Below are positions 1 to 7,321 of a stretch of DNA of 17,488 nucleotides, one piece after another. The position numbers and the translations under genes were made by a program. Under the pieces are notes generated by a model. That model ran no database searches and was not told the origin of the DNA. It saw nothing but the letters and a program-made list of their open reading frames with translations. Origin of the DNA: an uncultured bacterium (GTDB taxonomy: Bacteria > Bacillota > Clostridia > Oscillospirales > Acutalibacteraceae); assembly GCA_905215105.1 (NCBI GenBank), contig CAJMOI010000027.1, positions 1 to 17,488 of the forward strand. Direction: 5' to 3'. How positions within the stretch are numbered: position 1 is the first letter of the stretch; every line of letters starts with the position of its first letter.

Positions 1-18
1 CAATTTTAATTATTCCCC

Positions 19-41
19 CCGGCTTTCACAGCCGGTATTTT
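19..41. terminator. Short GC hairpin at the end of the polyamine operon
   Basis: CCGGCT (19-24) and AGCCGG (30-35) form a 6-bp stem with a 5-nt loop, starting 7 nt beyond the nspC stop. Read on the plus strand it is followed by TATTTTTC, a T-run suited to a transcript arriving from the left. Read on the minus strand, the direction of nspC, the 3' flank is GGGGAATAATT without a clean U-tract. It may be a bidirectional end or only an mRNA 3'-stabilising hairpin for the spe operon. Confidence 0.4.
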
Positions 42-1178
42 TCAGGAAAGCCGGCAGCGGAAATCCTCATACCCAAAGGACTTCACCACCCGGAAATTCC
101 CCTCCATATCCCGGCGCACAATGGCCGGCAGGGGCATCCCGTTAAAGGTATTGTTTTTCACCATGGTATACAGCGCCATGTCCTCAAACACCACATAATC
201 CCCTTCTTGTAAGGGCTTATCAAAGGAATAATCTCCAATGACATCCCCCGCCAGACAGGTAGGCCCGGCAAAGCGGTAGGTATAGGCTTTTTCCCCCGGC
301 TCTCCGCTGTCCTTCACCGGAGGACGGTAGGGCATTTCCAACACGTCGGGCATATGGCAGGCGGCAGAGGTATCCAGTATGGCGATATCAATGCCGTTGT
401 GGACGATTTCCAGCACCTGAGACACCAGGAATCCTGCCCGCAGCACTACGGCTTCGCCGGGTTCCAGATAGACTTCCACCCCATAGGTCTCCCGCAGGTG
501 CTTCACCAGGCGAATGAGCCGCTCCCGGTCGTAGTCCGGCCGGGTGATGTGGTGGCCGCCGCCCAGATTCAGCCATTTCAGGCCGTGGAGATACTGGCCG
601 AATTTTTCCTCAAAGGCGTTGAGGGTGGTTTCCAGATCGTCGGAGTTCTGCTCACACAGAGTGTGCAGATGCAGTCCGTCCAACATGGACAGAATGCTCT
701 CGTCAAAGTTGGCTTTGGTAGTACCCAACCGGGAACCGGGGGCGCAGGGGTCATAAATAGCGTGGCCTTCCTGGGTGGAGCACTCAGGGTTGATACGCAG
801 ACCGATAGATTTTCCCGCAGCCTTTGCCTTGGCGCCGAATTTCTTCACCTGCAAGGGCGAGTTAAAGACGATGTCGTCGGCATAGCGGAGAATCTCATCG
901 AACTCCTCCGGCCGGTAGGCGGGGGAGAACACATGGGTCTCCCCGCCGAATTCCTCATGGCCCAGCCGGGCTTCGTACAGGCCGCTGGCGGTGGTGCCCG
1001 CCAGGTATTGCTTCAAAAGAGGATAGGTGTCGGACATGGAAAAGGCCTTTTGCGCCAGCAGGATTTTGCATCCCGCTTTTTCCGACACGTCCTTTAAAAT
1101 TTCAAGATTGTGGATCAGCAGGCTGTCGTCCACCAGATAATAGGGGGTCGAAAGCCCCGGAGAAACAAACCGCTCCAT
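42..1178 (-). CDS. nspC: Carboxynorspermidine/carboxyspermidine decarboxylase
   Basis: A 378-aa PLP enzyme of the alanine-racemase-fold (fold type III) decarboxylase group. It removes the carboxyl group from carboxyspermidine or carboxynorspermidine to give spermidine or norspermidine in the cytoplasm. The PLP lysine is K44 in the segment LAQKAFSM. Other family blocks are visible: LGGGHH, the EPGEAVV phosphate-binding segment, DTSAACHMPDVLEMPYRP, and FAGPTCLAGDVIGDY near the C-terminus with the conserved cysteine. Length fits the family. The ATG follows GGTGG with 6-nt spacing and lies 1 nt after the stop of the dehydrogenase gene, so the two are almost certainly translated from one message. 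It is the last gene of the operon. Substrate length (putrescine-derived versus diaminopropane-derived) cannot be read from sequence; because the operon makes putrescine, carboxyspermidine is the likelier substrate. Family assignment is very secure. Confidence 0.93.
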   Translation of the reverse strand: MERFVSPGLSTPYYLVDDSLLIHNLEILKDVSEKAGCKILLAQKAFSMSDTYPLLKQYLAGTTASGLYEARLGHEEFGGETHVFSPAYRPEEFDEILRYADDIVFNSPLQVKKFGAKAKAAGKSIGLRINPECSTQEGHAIYDPCAPGSRLGTTKANFDESILSMLDGLHLHTLCEQNSDDLETTLNAFEEKFGQYLHGLKWLNLGGGHHITRPDYDRERLIRLVKHLRETYGVEVYLEPGEAVVLRAGFLVSQVLEIVHNGIDIAILDTSAACHMPDVLEMPYRPPVKDSGEPGEKAYTYRFAGPTCLAGDVIGDYSFDKPLQEGDYVVFEDMALYTMVKNNTFNGMPLPAIVRRDMEGNFRVVKSFGYEDFRCRLS

Positions 1179-1179
1179 C

Positions 1180-2439
1180 TTAGTCCACCAGCACCGGGTT
1201 TTCGTTGATCTGCCACGGCAGCCCCCATTTGTTGAGTGCGTCCATGTACGGATCGGGATCGAATTCCTCGGTCGTATAAACGCCGGGCTTCTGCCAGCTG
1301 CCGTTCAGCATCATCATAGCGCCAATCATCGCAGGCACACCGGTGGTGTAGCTGATAGCCTGAGAACCAACCTCTTTGAAGCATTCCTGATGATCGCAGA
1401 CATTGTAAATGTAAGCGGTTTTTTCTTTGCCGTCCTTGATACCGGTAAAGATGCAGCCGATGTTGGTCTTGCCGACGGTGCGGGGGCCAAGGGAAGCCGG
1501 GTCGGGAAGCAGCGCTTTCAGGAATTGAATGGGGACGATCTGCTGCCCCTCAAATTCGATGGGGGTGGTGGAGAGCATTCCAACATTTTCCAAGCACTTC
1601 ATGTGGGTCAGATAGCTCTGGCCGAAGGTCATGAAGAAGCGGATCCGCTTCACGCCGGGAATGTTTTTCGCCAGGGATTCAATTTCTTCGTGGTGCAGCA
1701 GGTACATATCCTTCTGGCCGACCTGGTCGAAGTTGTATTCCCGTTTGATGCTCATTGCAGGGATTTCGACCCAGTGGCCGTTTTCCCAGTAAGAGCCGGG
1801 AGCAGAAACCTCGCGCAGGTTGATCTCCGGGTTAAAATTGGTAGCAAAGGGGTAGCCATGGTCACCGCCGTTGCAGTCGAGAATGTCGATGGTGTGGATT
1901 TCGTCAAAGAGGTGCTTCTGGGCATATGCACAGAACACCTGGGTGACGCCGGGGTCAAAACCGGTGCCGAGGAGGGCGGTCAGGCCGGCTTTCTCAAATT
2001 TTTCCTTGTAAGCCCACTGGTAGCTGTAGTCGAAGTAAGCGGAAAATCCTTCTTCTTTGCAGCGTTTTTCGTAAGCGGCCTTCCATTCGGGGTCATCGAG
2101 GTTTTCGGGTTCATAGTTGGCGGTATCGAGGTAGTTCACGCCGCAGGCAAGGCAGGCGTCCATAATGGTCAGGTCCTGATACGGAAGGGCAATGTTCATA
2201 ACGAGGTCGGGTTTTTCCTCCTTGATGAGGGTGCAGAGCTCGTCAAAGTTGTCGGCGTCTACCTGGCGGGTAGTGATTTTAGTGGAAGTTGTGCCTTCCA
2301 GCTTCTCTTTCAGCGCGTCGCACTTGGACTTGGTGCGGCTGGCAATGCAGATCTCCTCAAATACTTCGCTGTTCTGGCAGCACTTGTGGATGGCAACGGA
2401 AGCCACGCCGCCGCAGCCGATAATCAATGCTTTTCCCAT
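1180..2439 (-). CDS. Carboxynorspermidine/carboxyspermidine dehydrogenase (saccharopine dehydrogenase family)
   Basis: A 419-aa saccharopine-dehydrogenase-like protein. In its polyamine branch the enzyme reductively condenses aspartate beta-semialdehyde with putrescine (or diaminopropane) using NADPH, producing carboxyspermidine (or carboxynorspermidine) for NspC. The N-terminus MGKALIIGCGGVAS is a Rossmann nucleotide-binding loop, and the body carries TGFDPGVTQVF and DHGYPFATNFNPEINLRE, typical of this branch. An upstream in-frame ATG (2448) directly abuts the AGGAGG at 2449-2454 and cannot use it; the ATG at 2439 has 9-nt spacing and is chosen. Tight coupling (1 nt) to nspC rules in the polyamine role over lysine/saccharopine metabolism. 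The 59-nt gap upstream is AT-rich and contains a -10-like TAGAAT without a good -35, so a weak internal promoter is possible. Confidence 0.9.
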   Translation of the reverse strand: MGKALIIGCGGVASVAIHKCCQNSEVFEEICIASRTKSKCDALKEKLEGTTSTKITTRQVDADNFDELCTLIKEEKPDLVMNIALPYQDLTIMDACLACGVNYLDTANYEPENLDDPEWKAAYEKRCKEEGFSAYFDYSYQWAYKEKFEKAGLTALLGTGFDPGVTQVFCAYAQKHLFDEIHTIDILDCNGGDHGYPFATNFNPEINLREVSAPGSYWENGHWVEIPAMSIKREYNFDQVGQKDMYLLHHEEIESLAKNIPGVKRIRFFMTFGQSYLTHMKCLENVGMLSTTPIEFEGQQIVPIQFLKALLPDPASLGPRTVGKTNIGCIFTGIKDGKEKTAYIYNVCDHQECFKEVGSQAISYTTGVPAMIGAMMMLNGSWQKPGVYTTEEFDPDPYMDALNKWGLPWQINENPVLVD

Positions 2440-2448
2440 AGTAATCAT

Positions 2449-2454
2449 CCTCCT
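2449..2454 (-). promoter_or_regulatory. RBS deciding the dehydrogenase start
   Basis: AGGAGG on the minus strand. An in-frame ATG follows it with zero spacing, the next ATG with 9 nt; only the second (2439) is at a usable distance. Confidence 0.8.
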
Positions 2455-2498
2455 GTTTACGGGTATTGTTTTTCTATTCTAAATAATCTAAATAAAAA

Positions 2499-2900
2499 TT
2501 AGCGGTTAAATGGTTTATTAAAGGAGCCTATCTCAATCAGGTTCCCTTCAGGATCGGCAATATAACAGGTCCTTTGCCCCCACGGCTCTGTTGTGGGTTC
2601 CAGCACAGGCTGCGCCCCCTGTGCAACAACTCTGGCATATTCCGCATCCACTTCCTCAAAGGTATCCACAGACAAAGCAATTTCAAAATGCCCATTCAGG
2701 CCTTTTAGATACTCATATTTTCTGTTTGTCATTTTTTCAAAATTTTTGCGTTCATACAGCATAAAGAGCGTACCGTCTTTGATGAGATAAACATTTACGG
2801 CATTTTCACCTTCTGTAATCTCAAATCCCAGTACGTCCCTGTAAAAACGAATCATTGCGGGCATATCATGGACAAGCAGTCCCATGCCATCGAGATGCAT
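2499..2900 (-). CDS. VOC-fold (glyoxalase/bleomycin-resistance/dioxygenase-like) protein
   Basis: A 133-aa single vicinal-oxygen-chelate domain. It opens with LLVHDMPAMIRFYRDVLGF, the standard first beta-alpha module, and closes with the second module TCYIADPEGNLIEIGSF, whose E in LIEIG is the usual metal-ligand position; GHFEIAL marks the middle strand. Such proteins include glyoxalase I, fosfomycin/bleomycin resistance proteins and many uncharacterised metal enzymes, so substrate is unknown. The start has AAGGGGG 10 nt upstream; a downstream ATG (MGLLV) is possible. Base composition is visibly more AT-rich than the flanking spe genes, with long A/T runs, which hints at separate acquisition. 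It sits between speB-side and nspC-side polyamine genes on the same strand, but no functional link to polyamines is evident. Confidence 0.8.
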   Translation of the reverse strand: MHLDGMGLLVHDMPAMIRFYRDVLGFEITEGENAVNVYLIKDGTLFMLYERKNFEKMTNRKYEYLKGLNGHFEIALSVDTFEEVDAEYARVVAQGAQPVLEPTTEPWGQRTCYIADPEGNLIEIGSFNKPFNR

Positions 2901-2946
2901 CTGACAAATACCCCCTTAAATTTTAATGAAAGGACTCCGATACAGG

Positions 2947-3483
2947 TCATTCTCCCGTTTTCTGCAAATACGTCGTCAGCGGCTCCAAATAGCGCTTTTC
3001 AGTCCAGTCGCATTTTTTCCCCTCAGCGCACATCAAAGCTGCTTCCCACGGCTCATAATCCGCCGGAGCTTTTTTTGCCACAGATTTTTGCAGCAAGCGG
3101 CACAGCGTCCGGTCAGGGAAAGTCATGGCGCTTTCATCCCAAGCGCCCCGCCCGTAAAAACAGGGGACGGCTGCCAGCTGTTCTTGGAAATTATGTTCCC
3201 GGATCTGCTGAAATGCGGCTTCTTCATAAGGGGAAGCGCCCACGCAGAAAACTGCCAGTCTCTTTTCTTTTAAGACTCCCCAATTCTTTTTCAAAAAGGA
3301 AAGCCCCGCAATACCGGAAGCGTAAATGCCGCCGCACAGGATGACCGTATGATACTCCAGCACCTGTTTCAGGGGTGTCTTTCCCGTTTCACAGCAGGAA
3401 AACCCGGTAATCTCTGAAAGCCACTGGGCATATTTCCGGGTAGCGCCATATTTGGAGCGGTATAAGATAATCCCTTTTTCCAT
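2947..3483 (-). CDS. Flavodoxin-domain protein (HemG/flavodoxin-5-like)
   Basis: A 178-aa single flavodoxin-like domain. The N-terminus EKGIILYRSKYGATRKYAQ is the FMN-phosphate-binding loop between strand 1 and helix 1, close in style to the YGT/YGAT loop of HemG-type protoporphyrinogen oxidases and related Clostridial flavodoxins. VILCGGIYASGI and LAVFCVGASPYEE are the later FMN-contacting loops. Redox partner and substrate are unknown; a haem role is not supported by the neighbours. Start choice: an ATG at 3513 immediately after the GNAT stop adds 10 residues but has a weak ribosome site, while the ATG at 3483 has GAGAGG with 8-nt spacing and places the FMN loop at the usual distance from the N-terminus. 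Co-directional with, and essentially contiguous to, the GNAT gene. Confidence 0.75.
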   Translation of the reverse strand: MEKGIILYRSKYGATRKYAQWLSEITGFSCCETGKTPLKQVLEYHTVILCGGIYASGIAGLSFLKKNWGVLKEKRLAVFCVGASPYEEAAFQQIREHNFQEQLAAVPCFYGRGAWDESAMTFPDRTLCRLLQKSVAKKAPADYEPWEAALMCAEGKKCDWTEKRYLEPLTTYLQKTGE

Positions 3484-3513
3484 CGTCTGCACCTCTCTTC
3501 CCTGATTTTCCAT

Positions 3514-4098
3514 TTACACATTACTTTCAATAAAATGAGGGTACTGTTCCCAGTATGCTCGATATACCCGATCTTTTCCGTCCAGATTCAGCTGGTACAT
3601 CCGGAAAACCACCGGGAAGTTTTTGGGCTGCACCTGTTCCCGGTAAGAATACTGGTACTGCATGCCCAGTTTCTGCATCACTGCGCCGCTTCGAGGGTTA
3701 TTCACATCGTGGGTGGCGGTGATATAAGGGACGGCATCCCGGCGCAGCTGCTCCACCACAGCTTTGGCCGCTTCGGTGGTAATGCCCTGATGCCAGTACT
3801 CCTTCCGCAGGCCATAACCAAAATCCCGGCTTTCATTGTCGCTGACATTGATATACCCGATGGGCAGGTTTTCTTCCCGCAGACACACGGCATAATGGTA
3901 GCTTTGAGGGCGGCTGTACTGGGACAGGTACCGCTCCTGCAAATGCTGCCGGGCTTCTTCCAGCGTTTTCACCGGAAACCACGGCAAAAAGGTGTTCACT
4001 TCCTCGTCCCGCAAAAGGGCAAAGAGGGCAGGCACGTCCTCCGGGGTAAATCGCCGGAGAATCAGTCGGGGCGTTAAAAGAGTGGGGGTGTTTTCCAT
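3514..4098 (-). CDS. GNAT-family N-acetyltransferase (RimJ/RimL-like)
   Basis: A 194-aa acetyl-CoA-dependent acyltransferase of the Acetyltransf_3 type. The opening LLTPRLILRRFTPEDVPALF is characteristic of RimJ/RimL-like members. The acetyl-CoA pyrophosphate-binding region is represented by GLRKEYWHQGITTEAAKAV (the Q/R-x-x-G-x-G/A loop in degenerate form, HQGITT), followed by DVNNPRSGAVMQKLGMQY, the usual asparagine and final helix/strand. Substrates of this subgroup range from ribosomal protein N-termini to small amines and antibiotics. The gene begins 10 nt after the speB stop, so it is co-transcribed with the polyamine genes, and a polyamine acetylation role is a reasonable guess, but its sequence does not resemble E. 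coli SpeG closely. Family assignment is secure, substrate is open. Confidence 0.8.
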   Translation of the reverse strand: MENTPTLLTPRLILRRFTPEDVPALFALLRDEEVNTFLPWFPVKTLEEARQHLQERYLSQYSRPQSYHYAVCLREENLPIGYINVSDNESRDFGYGLRKEYWHQGITTEAAKAVVEQLRRDAVPYITATHDVNNPRSGAVMQKLGMQYQYSYREQVQPKNFPVVFRMYQLNLDGKDRVYRAYWEQYPHFIESNV

Positions 4099-4108
4099 AT
4101 GATTTCCT

Positions 4109-4963
4109 TTACTTTTCCAGCGCCAGCAGCATTTCCCGCAGAATCTTACACGCCGCCATGGCGGAAATCCCGCTGGGATCGTAATGGGGACTCAATTCGT
4201 TGATATCACAGGCCACCACGTTGGCATTTTGGCACACCAATGTTGCCGCTTTCCGCAGCTGGTCAAAGGTCACGCCGCCGGGCTCCGGCGTACCGGTTCC
4301 CGGGAACACCGACGGGTCCATGACATCCAGATCGACGGTGAAATACACCGGTACATTTCCCAGCTTGTCCAGCGTCTCTTCCAGACCTTCAAAGTCGAAT
4401 TTCCGGGTGGTCACATGGTCTTTTCCAAAGGCAAATTCCTCCCGGTCGCCGGAACGGATGCCAAACTGGAAAATTTTCCCGTCTCCGATAATCTCCCAGC
4501 ACCGGCGGATGACGCAGGCATGGGACAGCTTCACGTCCAGATAGTCTTCCCGGAGGTCGGCGTGGGCGTCAAAGTGGACGATATGGATATCCGGATATTT
4601 TTCCGCCGCAGCCCGGAAAGCGCCCAGCGTCACCAGATGTTCGCCGCCCAGCATAAAGGGCCGCTTTCCGTCTGCCAGAATGGTTCTGGCCCGCTCCTCG
4701 ATGGCTTCCAGCGCCAGCTGACTGCTGCCGATGCACAGCTCAATATCGCCGCTGTCAAAAAAGGCATAATCGGTCATGTCCTTGTCCTGATAGGGGCTGT
4801 AGGTCTCCATACCAAAGGACTCGTGACGGATAGCACTGCTGCCGAAGCGGGTACCGGGGCGGTAGGAAGTGGTGGAATCAAAGGGTGCTCCGAACAGGAC
4901 GGTAGTAGCGTCCTCATACTCGGCGTCGCAGCCCAGAATGGTCTCGATATTTTTATTCAACAT
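4109..4963 (-). CDS. speB: Agmatinase (arginase/ureohydrolase family)
   Basis: A 284-aa binuclear-manganese ureohydrolase. It hydrolyses agmatine to putrescine and urea. All metal ligands are visible: H109 in GGEH, D132/H134/D136 in HFDAHAD, and D211/D213 in DLDVMDP; the active-site segment GTGTPEPGG follows. Length is normal for agmatinase and shorter than typical arginase (about 300 aa). The substrate is settled by context, since speA (agmatine producer) and speE (putrescine consumer) lie directly upstream in the same operon. The start overlaps the end of speE by 11 nt and GAGGAG precedes the ATG by about 10 nt, suggesting translational coupling. Presence of SpeB, with no agmatine deiminase or N-carbamoylputrescine amidase in the window, defines the urea-releasing route. 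Confidence 0.92.
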   Translation of the reverse strand: MLNKNIETILGCDAEYEDATTVLFGAPFDSTTSYRPGTRFGSSAIRHESFGMETYSPYQDKDMTDYAFFDSGDIELCIGSSQLALEAIEERARTILADGKRPFMLGGEHLVTLGAFRAAAEKYPDIHIVHFDAHADLREDYLDVKLSHACVIRRCWEIIGDGKIFQFGIRSGDREEFAFGKDHVTTRKFDFEGLEETLDKLGNVPVYFTVDLDVMDPSVFPGTGTPEPGGVTFDQLRKAATLVCQNANVVACDINELSPHYDPSGISAMAACKILREMLLALEK

Positions 4964-5804
4964 TGGATAACAACTCCTCTACATAGCGGGGAAGATAGAA
5001 CGCGCCCTTGTGCAGGGTGGTGGTGTAATAGCGGCAGCCAAGGCCCCGCATATTCCACCGGGTTTCATTCAGGTCCCGCAGGGGATGGTATTTTTTAGAA
5101 GCAAAGCCGAACAGCCAGTGCCCGGAGGGGTAGGTGGGGATATGGGCCTGATACACCTTGTGAATGGGGAAGGAAGCGGCGATATTCTTGTGAGCCCGCT
5201 GGCAGGCGTGGGCGTCGTCGTCATAGAAGGGGCTCTCGTGCTGGTTCACCATGATGCCGTCCTCTTTGAGAGCCTTGAAGCAGTTGCCGTAAAACTCCCG
5301 GGTAAACAATCCTTCGCCGGGGCCAAAGGGGTCGGTGGAATCCACAATAATCAAATCATATTCGTTTTCGCAGAAACGGATGAACTTGAGGCCGTCCTCA
5401 TAGTGGATATTCAGCCGGGGGTCGTCGAGACAGCAGGCGGTTTTGGGCAGGTATTTTTTGCACACCTCCACCACCAGCGGGTCAATTTCCACCATGTCGA
5501 TGGTCTCGATTTCGGGATACCGGACCAGCTCCCGTACCACGCCGCCGTCACCTGCGCCGATGACCAGTACCTTTTTTACATTGGGATGCACGGCCATGGG
5601 GATGTGGGTAATCATCTCATGGTAGATGAACTCATCCTTTTCCGTGAGCATCATATAGCCGTCCAGCGTGAGGAAACGGCCGAATTCCGGGGACTCAAAC
5701 ACGTCAATGCGCTGGAATTCACTTTTGCCGCTGTACAGCTGACGGTCTACCCGAATGGAGAGCTTCACATTGGGGGTCTGGGCTTCCGAGAACCAGAAAT
5801 TCAC
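4953..5804 (-). CDS. speE: Spermidine synthase (polyamine aminopropyltransferase)
   Basis: A 283-aa aminopropyltransferase that transfers the propylamine group of decarboxylated AdoMet to putrescine, giving spermidine and methylthioadenosine. The methyltransferase-like fold shows VLVIGAGDGGVVREL (glycine-rich loop, residues 83-88), the acidic MVEIDP that binds ribose, HYEDG for the adenine, and VDSTDP (D155/D158) holding the catalytic aspartate. Length matches bacterial SpeE. Start: a TTG at 5813 abuts the GAAAGGA sequence, whereas the GTG at 5804 is 9 nt from it and gives the normal family N-terminus (NFWFSE), so GTG is preferred. It lies between speA and speB. The acceptor cannot be proved, but the adjacent arginine-to-putrescine genes make spermidine the expected product. 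Confidence 0.92.
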   Translation of the reverse strand: MNFWFSEAQTPNVKLSIRVDRQLYSGKSEFQRIDVFESPEFGRFLTLDGYMMLTEKDEFIYHEMITHIPMAVHPNVKKVLVIGAGDGGVVRELVRYPEIETIDMVEIDPLVVEVCKKYLPKTACCLDDPRLNIHYEDGLKFIRFCENEYDLIIVDSTDPFGPGEGLFTREFYGNCFKALKEDGIMVNQHESPFYDDDAHACQRAHKNIAASFPIHKVYQAHIPTYPSGHWLFGFASKKYHPLRDLNETRWNMRGLGCRYYTTTLHKGAFYLPRYVEELLSNVE

Positions 5805-5813
5805 AAGTATCAA

Positions 5814-5820
5814 TCCTTTC
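5814..5820 (-). promoter_or_regulatory. RBS deciding a GTG start for speE
   Basis: GAAAGGA on the minus strand. It touches the in-frame TTG at 5813 but is 9 nt from the GTG at 5804, which is therefore the likely start. Confidence 0.65.
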
Positions 5821-5847
5821 TATCACTAAATGCACAGGGAAAATCTA

Positions 5848-7308
5848 TTACACCCCGTTCATGCCGCGAATGACGTTCAGCCGCTCAATGCCCGGGTCTT
5901 CGGGGCCGGTCATGGAACAGCCCTTTTCCTTGGCGTATTCGATGTAATCGAGTATTTCCTCGGTAATTTCCTCGCCGGGGGAAAGAATCGGGATTCCGGG
6001 CGGGTAGCACATGACAAACTCACTGCAAATGCGCCCGCAGGTGCGGCGCAGGGGAAGAGATTCCTTATCTGCATAAAAAGCCGCCTGGGGCGATACCGCC
6101 ACAATAGGCTCAATGTATTCCTGTACCATCAAGTCGTTTTTGGGACCACTGTAGCGCCGGCGGATTTCTGCCATGGCGCTGACCAGCCGCTCCACCTCCC
6201 GCTGACGGTCACCGATGGAGAGATAGGCCAGAATATTGCCCAAGTCGCCGAACTCAATCTGAATATCGTACTCGTCCCGAAGCAGGTCGTACACCTCAAT
6301 GCCCGCCAAACCAATGTCCAGCGTGTTCACCGACAGCTTGGTCACGTCAAAATCATAAATGCTGTCCCCGTTAATCAGCTCCCGGGAATAGGCGTAATAG
6401 CCGCCGATGCGGTTGATCTCCGAACGGGCATATTCCGCCATCTTCACCACACCGGCAAAGGCTTCCTTGCCCCGCAGTGCCAGATTCCGGCGGGAAATAT
6501 CCAGACTGGACAGCAGCAGATAGGAGCCGCTGGTGGTCTGGGTCAGGTTGATGATCTGCCGCACATGGCCCTCCTGCATGGCAGGGCCGGTGAGAAGCAG
6601 AGAGCTCTGGGTGAGGCTGCCGCCGGATTTGTGCATGGAAACCGCCGCCATATCCGCGCCCGCTGCCATAGCGGAAACGGGTAGGCCCTCACCAAAATAG
6701 AAGTGAGTGCCGTGGGCCTCGTCCGCCAGACACAGCATCCCGTATTCGTGGGCCAGCTTGACAATAGAACGCAAATCGGAGCAGATGCCGTAATAGGTGG
6801 GGTTGTTCACCAGCACCGCTTTGGCGTCCGGATTCTTGCGAATGGCCATTTCCACGTCCTTCACGCTCATACCCAGCGGAATGCCCAGCCTGTCATCACA
6901 GGCCGGGTTCACATACACCGGCACTGCACCGCACAGCACCATGGCGCCCATGACGCTGCGATGGACGTTCCGGGGAAGAATGATTTTTTCTCCCCGTTTG
7001 GCAACGGACAGAATCATGCTCTGGACAGCGGAGGTGGTTCCCCCCACCATTAAAAAGGCGTGAGCCGCCCCGAAGGCCTCGGCTGCCAGCTCCTCCGCTT
7101 CCCGGATGACGGAAACCGGATGGCACAGGTTGTCCAGAGGCTTCATGGAGTTCACGTCCATACGCATACAGGTTTCGCCCAGCAGAGCTGTCAGCTCCGG
7201 ATTGCCCCGGCCCCGCTTATGGCCGGGCACGTCAAAGGGGACGACCCTCATTTTTTGAAATTTTTCCAGCGCCTCGTAAATGGGCGCCCGTTCCTGAGAA
7301 AGCGGCAT
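5848..7308 (-). CDS. speA: Arginine decarboxylase (Orn/Lys/Arg decarboxylase, Bacillus SpeA-like)
   Basis: A 486-aa fold-type-I PLP decarboxylase that converts arginine to agmatine. PLP-site features are clear: DEAHGTHF (D196 and H199) and SMHKSGGSLTQSSLL with the Schiff-base lysine K227; PRNVHRSV and NNPTYYG are further family blocks. At about 490 aa it matches the compact Bacillus-type enzyme, lacking the large wing domain of the 700-plus-residue inducible enterobacterial decarboxylases. Lysine or ornithine specificity cannot be excluded by sequence alone (this subfamily is often mis-annotated), but speB in the same operon requires agmatine, favouring arginine. The ATG follows GAGGGGG with 7-nt spacing, 13 nt downstream of the speD stop. 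Putative product flux: arginine, agmatine, putrescine, spermidine. Confidence 0.88.
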   Translation of the reverse strand: MPLSQERAPIYEALEKFQKMRVVPFDVPGHKRGRGNPELTALLGETCMRMDVNSMKPLDNLCHPVSVIREAEELAAEAFGAAHAFLMVGGTTSAVQSMILSVAKRGEKIILPRNVHRSVMGAMVLCGAVPVYVNPACDDRLGIPLGMSVKDVEMAIRKNPDAKAVLVNNPTYYGICSDLRSIVKLAHEYGMLCLADEAHGTHFYFGEGLPVSAMAAGADMAAVSMHKSGGSLTQSSLLLTGPAMQEGHVRQIINLTQTTSGSYLLLSSLDISRRNLALRGKEAFAGVVKMAEYARSEINRIGGYYAYSRELINGDSIYDFDVTKLSVNTLDIGLAGIEVYDLLRDEYDIQIEFGDLGNILAYLSIGDRQREVERLVSAMAEIRRRYSGPKNDLMVQEYIEPIVAVSPQAAFYADKESLPLRRTCGRICSEFVMCYPPGIPILSPGEEITEEILDYIEYAKEKGCSMTGPEDPGIERLNVIRGMNGV

Positions 7309-7321
7309 GGTTCATTCCCCC

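Noticed and set aside
354..1097. Long plus-strand frames opposite nspC, and similar long frames opposite the other spe and sucrose genes
   Set aside because: They are antisense shadows produced by GC-rich codon bias, with low-complexity H/Q/G-rich translations and no ribosome sites.
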